64,000 bases of DNA. It comes from Methanobacterium sp. PtaB.Bin024. GTDB taxonomy: Archaea > Methanobacteriota > Methanobacteria > Methanobacteriales > Methanobacteriaceae. The stretch lies in contig MVPY01000043.1 in NCBI GenBank assembly GCA_002067065.1, positions 72,501-136,500 on the forward strand, given 5' to 3'. A model generated the notes under the pieces. That model saw nothing but the letters and a program-made list of their open reading frames with translations. It had not been told where the DNA came from and searched no databases. Shown here one piece after another: positions 1 through 8,478 of the stretch (its first letter is position 1; each line of letters starts with the position of its first letter). Position numbers and translations under genes: made by a program.

Positions 1-653
<653 letters not shown>

Positions 654-868
654 CAAATGTTACTTATCTTAAATGTGTTATTGTCTAAACTTATATTTAA
701 AAGCAACGGTTATTTAACCAATAATTTACCATCAATCTAAGAATTTTTGATTAATATCCAAAGATCATCTCCAACATTTGACCATGGAGTGATTGTAAAC
801 TCAAAAATTTCACAACTTTGATGATCGAACCAGTGGGGGGTAACATCAACAGTTGGAATCATTATATT

Positions 869-1432
869 CTAAGGTCTGGGCATAGCAATGATTTCATTTA
901 TCCGTAGGTCGAAGAAGTTACCCATGTGCGCTGGCTTCAAAACTACTGCGGTATCAACACCTTTAGCAGTTCCACCTATAGCTATAATTTCTTTATCTGT
1001 AGGGATTAGCCCTGCATCAGCAGCCATGATGCTTATTTCAACACAAACTTTCACTCCCTGGGAGAATAATCTCAAGGTACCTGCTATAATTTCAACAGGG
1101 GTTATACCACCGAATTTGTTACTTATACCTCTTCCCACACCACTAAGTGAGTGTGAACCAACATAAATTGCCACACCAGCGTTTTCAAGCTTTTTGACAT
1201 ATTCCTGTTCCAGTTCTAAATCATCTCCACCTCTAAATCCAGAATGGTGAGTGATGCTAACAATCTTTGCATCAGGGATATTCTCCAGAACTTTAACACT
1301 GCTTCGCCCGGAAACCGAGGCCACAACAATGTTTTCAATACTCAATTCTTCTTTTCTTTCCTTAACTAGTTCAATAACTTTTTCGGTATTCTCTATTCCT
1401 GGATTTTCAAAGTAGGTGATTTTTTTCTCCAT
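869..1432 (-). CDS. Pyruvate kinase C-terminal-domain-like protein
   Basis: A 187-residue soluble protein that resembles the free-standing pyruvate kinase alpha/beta (PK_C) domain found in archaea. It has no catalytic barrel of pyruvate kinase, so it is not expected to be that enzyme. The sequence has an alpha/beta pattern with VVASVSGRSS near residue 38 and a glycine-rich GSHSLSGVGRGISNKFGG stretch, followed by IAIGGTAKGVDTAVVLKPAH, which could form a phosphate-binding pocket (inference). A strong GGAGG site lies just before the ATG. It is a single gene between ftsZ and a divergent promoter region. Physiological role unknown. Confidence 0.7.
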   Translation of the reverse strand: MEKKITYFENPGIENTEKVIELVKERKEELSIENIVVASVSGRSSVKVLENIPDAKIVSITHHSGFRGGDDLELEQEYVKKLENAGVAIYVGSHSLSGVGRGISNKFGGITPVEIIAGTLRLFSQGVKVCVEISIMAADAGLIPTDKEIIAIGGTAKGVDTAVVLKPAHMGNFFDLRINEIIAMPRP

Positions 1433-1802
1433 TTATGAATCCTCCTTTTACAAGTTTATTCAATGGGTCATGACTCCCATTAATAATATTTCTTTTATTA
1501 ATCTACTTTATTTATCTTTATTTCTTATCAATCCCTTTAAATTAGATTATCGCCAATAACCAAGTAAAATTGACTGTTAAAGTCAAAAGTTATGTTGTAT
1601 TTTCCTATCTAATTTTATATTTGAAAAACTTTATTAAATAAAAGATTAATTTAAATATGTAATTTGAACTATCTAATTTAGGATTAAGTCTATAATATTG
1701 CATTAACATATGTTAATTAATTAGTGATTAAATTATTAATAAAAAGATCAAATTATAATAGAAAAATTATAACAAGAATCTTTTTAACAAAAAGTGATAG
1801 TA
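1433..1802. other. Divergent intergenic region with a perfect palindrome
   Basis: AT-rich spacer between the leftward PK_C-like gene and rightward comA. It carries the 16-bp perfect palindrome ATTAACATATGTTAAT at 1702-1717, about 90 bases before comA. No ORF or RNA gene is evident. The palindrome could be a regulator site, but AT-rich archaeal promoters also give chance palindromes. Confidence 0.4.
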
Positions 1803-2579
1803 ATGAACGCCTTTGATTTTCTAGCTCCTCAACGAAACCCTAAAACAGGTACTGGAGTCACCATGATGTTGGATAAAGGAATGGGTCCAGTCACTTTAAT
1901 TGATCTCCTTGAATTATCTGGAAGATATGTTGATCTGGCTAAATTTGGATGGGGAACTTCTGCCATCCACGGTCGAGAAATGATACAGGAAAAGGTGGAA
2001 ATATATCTTTCCTATGATGTAAACCCCTATCCTGGTGGAACTCTCTTTGAGATTGCTTATTCCCAGAACAAGGTTGAAGATTTTCTTAATGAAGCTGATA
2101 AACTGGGATTTGGTGCCATTGAAATTTCAGATGGAACCATTAATATTTCACCTGAAGAACGAGAGAAATATATTTCACTTGTTAAGGAAAATGGGTACTT
2201 GGTGATAACTGAAGTCGGAAAAAAAGATCCTAAAAGGGACCACTTGTTAACAGCCAATGACCGAGTGAAACTGGTCAATCAGGATTTAGAATCTGGGGCT
2301 GACCTGGTGCTCATGGAGGCCAGGGAAGGTGGAAAAGGAATTGGTCTTTTCGATGAACATGGTGACATTAAAAAAGATGAATTACAAGTACTGATTGAAG
2401 GTACCCAAGTTGAGAAGATAATCTGGGAAGCTCCACTAAAAAATCAGCAAGTTTACTTTATTTTAAAGTTCGGTGCAAATGTTAATTTGGGTAATATTTC
2501 CCCTGATGAAATTACGGCACTGGAAACCATGCGGTTGGGGCTGAGGGGAGATACTTTGGGAAAGGTGAATCTGGGATGA
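1803..2579 (+). CDS. comA: Phosphosulfolactate synthase (coenzyme M biosynthesis)
   Basis: ComA adds sulfite to phosphoenolpyruvate to give (2R)-phospho-3-sulfolactate, the first step of the PEP-dependent coenzyme M pathway. The 258 residues match the family in length and in motifs: GVTMMLDKGMG near the start, KFGWGTSA, GGTLFEIA, GFGAIEISDGTI, EVGKKD, EAREGGKGIGLFD and IWEAPLKNQQ, all in the order expected for its TIM barrel. The ATG at 1803 is chosen; a GTG nine bases upstream would only add three residues. The stop overlaps the next start by four bases (ATGA), so the two genes are probably translationally coupled. Other com genes are not in the window. Confidence 0.92.
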   Translation: MNAFDFLAPQRNPKTGTGVTMMLDKGMGPVTLIDLLELSGRYVDLAKFGWGTSAIHGREMIQEKVEIYLSYDVNPYPGGTLFEIAYSQNKVEDFLNEADKLGFGAIEISDGTINISPEEREKYISLVKENGYLVITEVGKKDPKRDHLLTANDRVKLVNQDLESGADLVLMEAREGGKGIGLFDEHGDIKKDELQVLIEGTQVEKIIWEAPLKNQQVYFILKFGANVNLGNISPDEITALETMRLGLRGDTLGKVNLG

Positions 2580-3352
2580 TAGAAGAAATAACCATTTTAG
2601 GGGGTTTCGACAAGCAAGAAAATCCCGAACCAGTGAAAAAAGTTGTAATAAGAAAGGGAGAGATATTTGGAGTGGTTGGACCTACTGGAAGTGGTAAAAG
2701 TTCCCTTATCGGTGATATTGAACAGCTTTCCCAGGAAGATACCTTCTCCAAGAGGAAGATTTTGGTTAATGGTGAGGCACCAAGCTATGAGGATCGGACC
2801 AACCCCAGAAAGAAGATGGTGGCCCAGTTATCCCAAAATATGAATTTTCTGGCTGATATGACTGTTGGGGACTTTTTAAGCTTACATGCTAAATGTAGAG
2901 GGGCCAGTAGCAAATGTGTGAACGCTGTTGTAGAATTAGCTAATACTTTAACTGGAGAACCTATAAAAAAGGAACATGAATTAACCATTCTCAGTGGAGG
3001 GCAATCAAGAGCCTTAATGGTTGCAGATGTGGCCATAATCAGCAACTCACCCATTGTACTTATTGATGAAATTGAGAATGCAGGAATACGAAAACATGAT
3101 GCATTGGAAGCATTGGCAGGTCATGGTAAGATCGTAATGGTTGTAACTCATGATCCGGTGCTTGCCCTTATGGCTGATAAGAGAATTGTAATGAAAAATG
3201 GTGGGATGCAGGCAGTAGTGGGAACTACTGATAAAGAGAAGGCCATATCACAAAAATTAAATAAAATAGATGAATTAATGTTGAGTTTACGTGATAAAGT
3301 GCGTAACGGTGAAATTATTCATGATATCGAAGTTGAAGAAATCAAATTGTAA
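2576..3352 (+). CDS. Soluble ABC-type ATPase of unknown role, coupled to comA
   Basis: A single ABC ATPase domain of 258 residues with Walker A GPTGSGKSS near residue 35, a signature LSGGQ near 139, Walker B IVLIDEIENAG near 160 and an H-loop THDP near 191. There is no membrane domain in the protein or beside it, so transport is unlikely. Methanogens use soluble ABC ATPases in reductive activation of methyl-coenzyme M reductase (AtwA), but AtwA has two ABC domains and this has one. The gene overlaps comA by four bases and is followed by a GTPase and an Fe-S protein. A role in energising a metalloenzyme or corrinoid maturation step is inference only. Confidence 0.75.
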   Translation: MIEEITILGGFDKQENPEPVKKVVIRKGEIFGVVGPTGSGKSSLIGDIEQLSQEDTFSKRKILVNGEAPSYEDRTNPRKKMVAQLSQNMNFLADMTVGDFLSLHAKCRGASSKCVNAVVELANTLTGEPIKKEHELTILSGGQSRALMVADVAIISNSPIVLIDEIENAGIRKHDALEALAGHGKIVMVVTHDPVLALMADKRIVMKNGGMQAVVGTTDKEKAISQKLNKIDELMLSLRDKVRNGEIIHDIEVEEIKL

Positions 3353-3707
3353 GTGTATCATGAATCATTACAGGTATTATCAAATTGGCATAATATTTAC
3401 TAATAAATTTTTTTAGGGCATTGATAGACTTCAAAATTATAAATTTATCAATAATTCTTTTTGACAAAAATAATAAATGATATTGTATAAACTTTGGGAA
3501 AATTCTATGCTTAATACAGGGTACTGAAATAATTTTTCGAAAATTATGTTTTTTATCAGGTTCCAAGGTTCCATATATAATAGGTTTTAAAAGGTTTCAT
3601 ATAATAAAATTTGAACGATAATTTATAAAAAAATTAAATTAATATAAACTTAAGATAATTCAAAAAAGAAAATAGGAAATTTATCTATTCAAAAAGGGTG
3701 ATTTTTC
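3353..3707. other. AT-rich intergenic region
   Basis: About 355 bases between the ABC ATPase and the GTPase gene. It is strongly AT-rich, with likely TATA-like tracts in the last 100 bases and the ribosome-binding site GGGTGATT just before the next ATG. No ORF or RNA gene is supported. The gap suggests the GTPase has its own promoter. Confidence 0.4.
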
Positions 3708-4409
3708 ATGAAAATGGTTATTGTGGCTGGGACACCTGGTTCCGGAAAAACTGCTGTTTTAATTCATGCACTGCGTAGTATAAATGAAATGGGATTGAAA
3801 TCAGCAGTAGTAAAAGTTGATTGCCTTTATACAGATGATGATCGTAAATTTGCCAAAATAGGAGTACCAACCAAGGTAGGACTTTCCATGGACATGTGCC
3901 CGGATCACTATGCTATTTACAACTTGGAGGAAATGGTTGACTGGGCAGATGAAAACCAGGCAGAATTATTAGTGATTGAAACTGCTGGTTTATGCCACCG
4001 ATGTGCGCCTTTTACTGTAAACTCCCTGGGAGTTTGTGTTATAGACGCTACCAGCGGCCCTAATACTCCCCTAAAGGTAGGTCCATTTTTAAGCACGGCA
4101 GATATTGCTGTAATCACCAAGGGAGATATGATATCTCAGGCAGAACGGGAGATATTCCGGGAACGAATTCTGGAAGTAAATCCAAATTGTAAAATAATCG
4201 AGGCAAATGGTCTGAGTGGACAGGGATGTACTGAACTGGCAGATGAATTCTTAAAATCACAGGAAGTTGCACTTGATGATGAAAAACTCCGACATTCAGC
4301 CCCACTGGCTGTTTGTACCCTATGTGTAGGTGAAACAAGGGTTAACAAGAAATATCACCGAGGTATCCTCCGCCGTATTGATGGTTTCCAGACTTATGAG
4401 GGAGAATAA
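3708..4409 (+). CDS. G3E-family (HypB/UreG/CobW-like) GTPase with two CxxC pairs
   Basis: A 233-residue P-loop GTPase. The P-loop GTPGSGKT is at residues 8-15, a Walker-B-like LLVIETAGL at 88-95, and a base-recognition TKGD near 137-140. It carries two cysteine pairs, C96/C99 (LCHRCAPF) and C203/C206 (CTLC), that could bind a metal or an Fe-S cluster. G3E proteins deliver metals (HypB, UreG) or support B12 enzymes, so a metallochaperone or maturation role fits, but the client is unknown. It sits 22 bases before a [4Fe-4S] protein gene on the same strand, and the pair is probably co-transcribed. Confidence 0.75.
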   Translation: MKMVIVAGTPGSGKTAVLIHALRSINEMGLKSAVVKVDCLYTDDDRKFAKIGVPTKVGLSMDMCPDHYAIYNLEEMVDWADENQAELLVIETAGLCHRCAPFTVNSLGVCVIDATSGPNTPLKVGPFLSTADIAVITKGDMISQAEREIFRERILEVNPNCKIIEANGLSGQGCTELADEFLKSQEVALDDEKLRHSAPLAVCTLCVGETRVNKKYHRGILRRIDGFQTYEGE

Positions 4410-4431
4410 GTGAATTATCAGGTGTTTTATA

Positions 4432-5118
4432 ATGAGTAAAATCCCCGTTGATATTGGCCAGCAGAACAAAGTATTGATGCTACTTCCAGGTTACAATTGC
4501 GGTATCTGTGGATATGCAAGATGTGATGAATTTGCAGGAGCTCTCCTTAGGAAAAGAACACAACTTGAAAAGTGTAGATTTCTATATCAAGAAATATTCC
4601 AGGAAGATCTGGCTAAACTCCAGGAAATACTAAAGGAAACGAAAATAATTCCTGATGAAGAGAAGATTATAGGAGTTCTGGATGGTTATGAGGCTGATGT
4701 TGTTCTGAAACCTCTTCCAAGTGAAGAATCCTGTAGAGAAACTCTATATCCCTTCACCCGAGAAGAGATAAAGCCTGGAGAAATAATAAGATACCGGCCT
4801 TTAGGTTGCCCTATTATCCATTTTGCCAAGGTACTGGAGGAAAACCATGGATTAATCACTGTCCACCTTGTGGGACCATGCCATCGTCTGGATCCCGAAG
4901 CAGAATTTGACTATAAAGATGTTGGAGTTTGTATGGTTGGGGGATTTGAGGGAATGCTTGAAGGGAAGTTACCACGAGTGGGAGAAACAGTCCGTTTCCT
5001 ACCCTACCATTGTATGATGCAAAAGGTCCATTCTGGTGTGGTAGTTCAACTGGAGGGTAGAAGAGCAATCATTGAAGGAATTGACCTAAAAGTATGGGCA
5101 CCTCCTATTAAAGGATGA
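4432..5118 (+). CDS. [4Fe-4S]-domain protein (PF04060 type)
   Basis: A 228-residue protein with a clear N-terminal Fe-S domain: C23, C26, C31 and C48 in the C-x2-C-x4-C-x16-C spacing of the four-cysteine domain found in corrinoid/iron-sulfur proteins and RnfB. The remaining 170 residues are soluble and conserved-looking (ITVHLVGPCHRLDPEAEFDYKDVGVCMVGGFEG), with further cysteines and histidines. The ribosome-binding site AGGTGT lies about eight bases before the ATG. It follows the GTPase by 22 bases. It may pass electrons to, or hold a cluster for, the product of this small operon; that is inference. Confidence 0.75.
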   Translation: MSKIPVDIGQQNKVLMLLPGYNCGICGYARCDEFAGALLRKRTQLEKCRFLYQEIFQEDLAKLQEILKETKIIPDEEKIIGVLDGYEADVVLKPLPSEESCRETLYPFTREEIKPGEIIRYRPLGCPIIHFAKVLEENHGLITVHLVGPCHRLDPEAEFDYKDVGVCMVGGFEGMLEGKLPRVGETVRFLPYHCMMQKVHSGVVVQLEGRRAIIEGIDLKVWAPPIKG

Positions 5119-5219
5119 TCATTATACTTTATTGGCCTTCAAGCATTGAATTTTAGAATTAAAATCTCCCAGAATCACATCAAACCTTTAATAAATTTTT
5201 TTCAACTTTTAATGATAAC

Positions 5220-6116
5220 ATGAATGAGAAACATTTTCCTGAATCTTCTTTTATGGAATATACTGAATCAAAGAGCACCTATTCTACCATACCAGTTAAC
5301 ACACATTATATTAAACCAGGAGAACCTTATGATATTATAATGAAAAATGCAGGGGAGTTTTTGGAGGAGGACGATTTTTTAGTCATCTCTGAAACACCCA
5401 TAGCAATATCGCAAGGCAGAATGGTGGATGAAGATGAATTTAAACCTTCTATCAGTGCTTATCTCCTGGCGGATCTATGGTCCAAATATCTGTGGGGATA
5501 CATTTTTGGTCCATTACTCAGAATAAAAAAGAGAACTATCAAAAACCTCCGCAAATTACCTCATGAGGCTCGTTCACATAAACAACTAATATTACATTAT
5601 TATGGCTGGAAACATGCCCTTAAACCAGCTTCTGAGGCGGGTGTTGATTTGAGTAATGCACCTGGAACATTTGTTTCTTTACTTCCCCAGAATCCACAGG
5701 GAGTTTCTGAGGAGATAGAAAGAAAAATTTGGAAAATATATGGTAAGAAAGTCACAGTTATGATCATTGATACTGATGCAACTTACAAAATTGGAAAAAC
5801 AAGATTCACATCTCTGCCCATTTCTATAGATCAAATTAAAAATAATATGGGCATTTTTGGGTATTTGTTAGGTCGAATTGGTAGAATATTAGGACCTACT
5901 CCATTAGGTGTTTCCCAGCCTCACAGTATTGATAAGATTATGCAGATTGCCAGGACAGCAGAGGAATGCCAGAAAAATCATGAAAACAACATGGAAACAG
6001 TTTATGACATGCAAAAATTAACCGATGAGGACATAAAAGACATAACGGTAGAAATTCTTGACTCCGTGACTCACATGCCTGCTGTTATAGTCCGAAAATG
6101 TGATAATGACCATTAA
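5220..6116 (+). CDS. CofE-like (coenzyme F420-0:L-glutamate ligase family) protein
   Basis: A 298-residue protein resembling the CofE family, which adds glutamates to coenzyme F420. Family-like features are the early DDFLVISETPIAISQGR segment, NAPGTFVSLLPQNPQG, VTVMIIDTDATYKIGKTRFTSLP near the middle and LGPTPLGVSQPHSIDKIMQIA. It is about 45 residues longer than classical CofE, and the metal-site region looks divergent, so it is likely a paralogue with a related amide-forming role rather than CofE itself. It has no clear ribosome-binding site; a TATA-like tract about 35 bases upstream suggests a short or absent leader. Confidence 0.7.
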   Translation: MNEKHFPESSFMEYTESKSTYSTIPVNTHYIKPGEPYDIIMKNAGEFLEEDDFLVISETPIAISQGRMVDEDEFKPSISAYLLADLWSKYLWGYIFGPLLRIKKRTIKNLRKLPHEARSHKQLILHYYGWKHALKPASEAGVDLSNAPGTFVSLLPQNPQGVSEEIERKIWKIYGKKVTVMIIDTDATYKIGKTRFTSLPISIDQIKNNMGIFGYLLGRIGRILGPTPLGVSQPHSIDKIMQIARTAEECQKNHENNMETVYDMQKLTDEDIKDITVEILDSVTHMPAVIVRKCDNDH

Positions 6117-6424
6117 AAATTTTTTTAATCCAAATTTTGCTATGAAAAGGATCCATCAAAAAAATTTAAATACTATCTAAACCCATAAAAATAATTAACC
6201 CAAGATATTTTTAATACCCATAAGTAGCTTCATCTCAATGAACTAGGTGAACCGTGATTATTATTGATAATCACTAAGGGGTCTTACAGGGGCAGAGAGA
6301 GGCATTTTAAATTTAAAATTTGGCGGCTAATTTATACCTGGCGGTTGAATAAATTAATTAGCATTGCTTGATTTGACCTATCAGTTTTATGGATGATTTA
6401 TTCTCTCTCACGAGGAGGTTTTAA
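6117..6424 (+). other. Structured leader region of tfe
   Basis: A 308-base stretch before tfe with more structure than other spacers here. A perfect 8-bp hairpin occupies 6254-6274 (GTGATTAT, loop TATTG, ATAATCAC), flanked by ACC and GGGGT that could extend it. GGCAGAGAGAGG near 6291-6302 can pair with TTCTCTCTCAC just before the ribosome-binding site GAGGAGG. Two GGCGG copies flank another possible stem (GCTAATTTAT with ATAAATTAATTAGC). This fits an untranslated leader able to hide the ribosome-binding site, but no known riboswitch class is recognised. Confidence 0.45.
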
Positions 6425-6979
6425 ATGCTTAAACTTAATGATCCTGAAATTCAAGAGCTGTTAAAAATGTCAAAACACGAAGGAGGAACTCAGATGCTTA
6501 AGGATCCTAATGTACAGGAGATTTTAATTGATGTTACTAAAGATCATGACAACAGCATCCCCATTATCCAATGTTTATTAAATGGCAAAAACACTGATGA
6601 AGAAATTGCAGAAGAAACTGAGATTAGATTGAATATTGTAAGAAGAATCTTATACAAATTATATGATGCCGGAGTTGCCAGTTATAAAAGGAGTAAAGAT
6701 CCAGAAACTCAATGGTATACTTACAGCTGGAAATTTGAAGAAGATAAGATTGCAGAAATCATATCAGAGAAGTTTGAAAAATTCTCTGAAGAAATTCATC
6801 AATCTCTGGAATACGAAGAAGAAAACATGTTCTTTGTATGTCCCAATGGATGTCGTTATAATTTCGAAGAAGCCTCGGAAAGAAACTTTATATGTCCCGA
6901 TTGTAACACAAATTTAGAGTTCCAGGACAATTCTTCAATTATAACTGAATTGAAGGAATTAAAGGAAAGAATGAGTTAA
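6425..6979 (+). CDS. tfe: Transcription initiation factor E, alpha subunit
   Basis: TFE assists promoter opening and stabilises the initiation complex of archaeal RNA polymerase. The 184 residues show an N-terminal winged helix (residues about 20-100, with IPIIQCLLNGKNTDEEIAEETEIRLNIVRRILYKL in two parts of the fold), a helical linker, and a C-terminal zinc ribbon with CPNGC and CPDC pairs near residues 139 and 159. Length and order match archaeal TFE-alpha. The start has a strong GAGGAGG site six bases upstream and a long leader that may be structured. Confidence 0.95.
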   Translation: MLKLNDPEIQELLKMSKHEGGTQMLKDPNVQEILIDVTKDHDNSIPIIQCLLNGKNTDEEIAEETEIRLNIVRRILYKLYDAGVASYKRSKDPETQWYTYSWKFEEDKIAEIISEKFEKFSEEIHQSLEYEEENMFFVCPNGCRYNFEEASERNFICPDCNTNLEFQDNSSIITELKELKERMS

Positions 6980-7138
6980 ACATTTCCTTTTTTTATCTTT
7001 TAGCTTTCAATTCCTTTTCGATCCATCTTTAAAGATGTTTTTAAAATTTTAAACTTGAAAAATTAGTTTAACAAGTAAAATTATCCATTTTTTTAAAATC
7101 AATTGAATTTTTCATCCCACAAACAAGAGGTTGGATAC

Positions 7139-7651
7139 TTGACATCTAATCAATATAACCAGTATTATTCTCCCACTATTCTGAAGGAATTTAACTGCCC
7201 GTCTTACGTGATAGAACACTCAAAGGCAGTGATGTTAAAGGCAACCTATTTGGCACTGAATTTTAAAGGAAATGTGGATTTGGACTTGGTTAAAGCAGGA
7301 GCCATGCTTCATGATGTTGGTCGTTCACAGACCAATGGAATAGAACATGCTGTAATCGGGGCAAAAATCCTTGAAGATAATGGATTTCCACAGGAAATCG
7401 TGAAAATTGTTGAAAGGCATATAGGTGCTGGAATAACTCGTAATGAAGCTGAAATAATTGGATTACCTCCAAGGGATTATCTACCGGTTACTTTTGAGGA
7501 AAAAATAGTGTCCCATGCAGATAACCTAATACACGGAACCAGTGAGGTTGATCTGGATTTTGTGATACGCAAGTGGAAGAATAAACTGGGGAGTGATCAT
7601 CCATCTATTCCCAGAATCATTAAACTCCATCATGAACTGACAGGAGAATGA
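7139..7651 (+). CDS. HD-domain phosphohydrolase-like protein (TIGR00295-like)
   Basis: An HD-superfamily protein of about 170 residues. The metal-site residues are present: EHSKAV, the HD pair in AGAMLHDVGRS, a later histidine in VERHIGAG, and SHADNLIHG. Such proteins hydrolyse phosphoester bonds in nucleotides or related molecules; the substrate is unknown. The TTG at 7139 is chosen because GAGGT lies seven bases upstream; another TTG at 7103 would add 12 poorly conserved-looking residues. It lies between tfe and tfuA on the same strand. Confidence 0.75.
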   Translation: MTSNQYNQYYSPTILKEFNCPSYVIEHSKAVMLKATYLALNFKGNVDLDLVKAGAMLHDVGRSQTNGIEHAVIGAKILEDNGFPQEIVKIVERHIGAGITRNEAEIIGLPPRDYLPVTFEEKIVSHADNLIHGTSEVDLDFVIRKWKNKLGSDHPSIPRIIKLHHELTGE

Positions 7652-7693
7652 AGATCACTTTTGAATATCAACTGATAATGAAATGGTGTTTAC

Positions 7694-8335
7694 ATGGAAC
7701 CCAAAAAAATTGTGGTGTTTATTGGACCTTCACTCCCCTTAGCTGAGGCTCGTGAAATTTTAGATGCTGATTACCATCCCCCAATAGCCAGAGGTGATAT
7801 CACGGCTCTTTTAAATGATCCTCCAGATATAATTGGGATCATTGATGGAGTTTTTCACCAGCAACCTGCAGTTTCTCACAAGGAAATAATTCAAGCTCTC
7901 AAAGAAGGTATAATGATTGTGGGAGCATCTAGTATGGGTGCTCTCAGAGCTGCAGAACTGGACTCCATGGGAATGGTTGGAATTGGAACAGTATATCAAT
8001 ATTATAGGGATGGAATTATTGAATCTGATGATGATGTGGCCATAGTTTTTGATCCAATAACCCATGAACTGCTTTCTGAAGCCTTGGTCAGTATGAGCTA
8101 CAACTTCCAGGTGGCTGAAAATAAAGGCATCATTACTTCTAATGATTATAAAGTGCTCTATGAAACTGCTAAAAATATTTTCTATCCTCATAGAACATAT
8201 CAACGCGTTTTTAACGAGTCAAGTCTTGAAAAAAATAAGATCACAGAACTTGGCACATTTTTAGATAAACATGGTATTGATATTAAGGCAGAAGATGCAA
8301 AAAAGGCTTTAAAGTATATAAAAGGCCTTATATAA
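7694..8335 (+). CDS. tfuA: TfuA-family protein (thioamidation partner of YcaO)
   Basis: TfuA proteins work with YcaO enzymes; in methanogens the pair is known to install thioglycine in the alpha subunit of methyl-coenzyme M reductase. The 213 residues carry the family core: VFIGPSLPLAEAREIL at the N-terminus, PPIARGDI, GIIDGVFHQQPAVSHKEIIQALKEG split across residues 48-72, and the diagnostic GASSMGALRAAEL. The ribosome-binding site GGTGT precedes the ATG. No ycaO gene is in the window. It is followed by a LarE-like sulfur transferase, which makes a sulfur-supply link plausible. Confidence 0.9.
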   Translation: MEPKKIVVFIGPSLPLAEAREILDADYHPPIARGDITALLNDPPDIIGIIDGVFHQQPAVSHKEIIQALKEGIMIVGASSMGALRAAELDSMGMVGIGTVYQYYRDGIIESDDDVAIVFDPITHELLSEALVSMSYNFQVAENKGIITSNDYKVLYETAKNIFYPHRTYQRVFNESSLEKNKITELGTFLDKHGIDIKAEDAKKALKYIKGLI

Positions 8336-8431
8336 AAAAAGAAGGCATTATACAAAAAGTGTTTAAAAAATTAAAAAAATTAATCACAGGATTTTCAATT
8401 AACAAAGATACTTGTTAGTTACAAGGTATAA

Positions 8432-8453
8432 TATCAAATTAAATAATTTGATA
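8432..8453. repeat. Perfect inverted repeat upstream of the larE-like gene
   Basis: Two 10-base arms, TATCAAATTA and TAATTTGATA, separated by two bases and ending 25 bases before the ATG at 8479. The position overlaps where a TATA box or an operator would lie. It may be a repressor site or part of the promoter; no regulator is assigned. Confidence 0.45.
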
Positions 8454-8478
8454 ACCCCTGCAATGTTTGTGATAGTCC

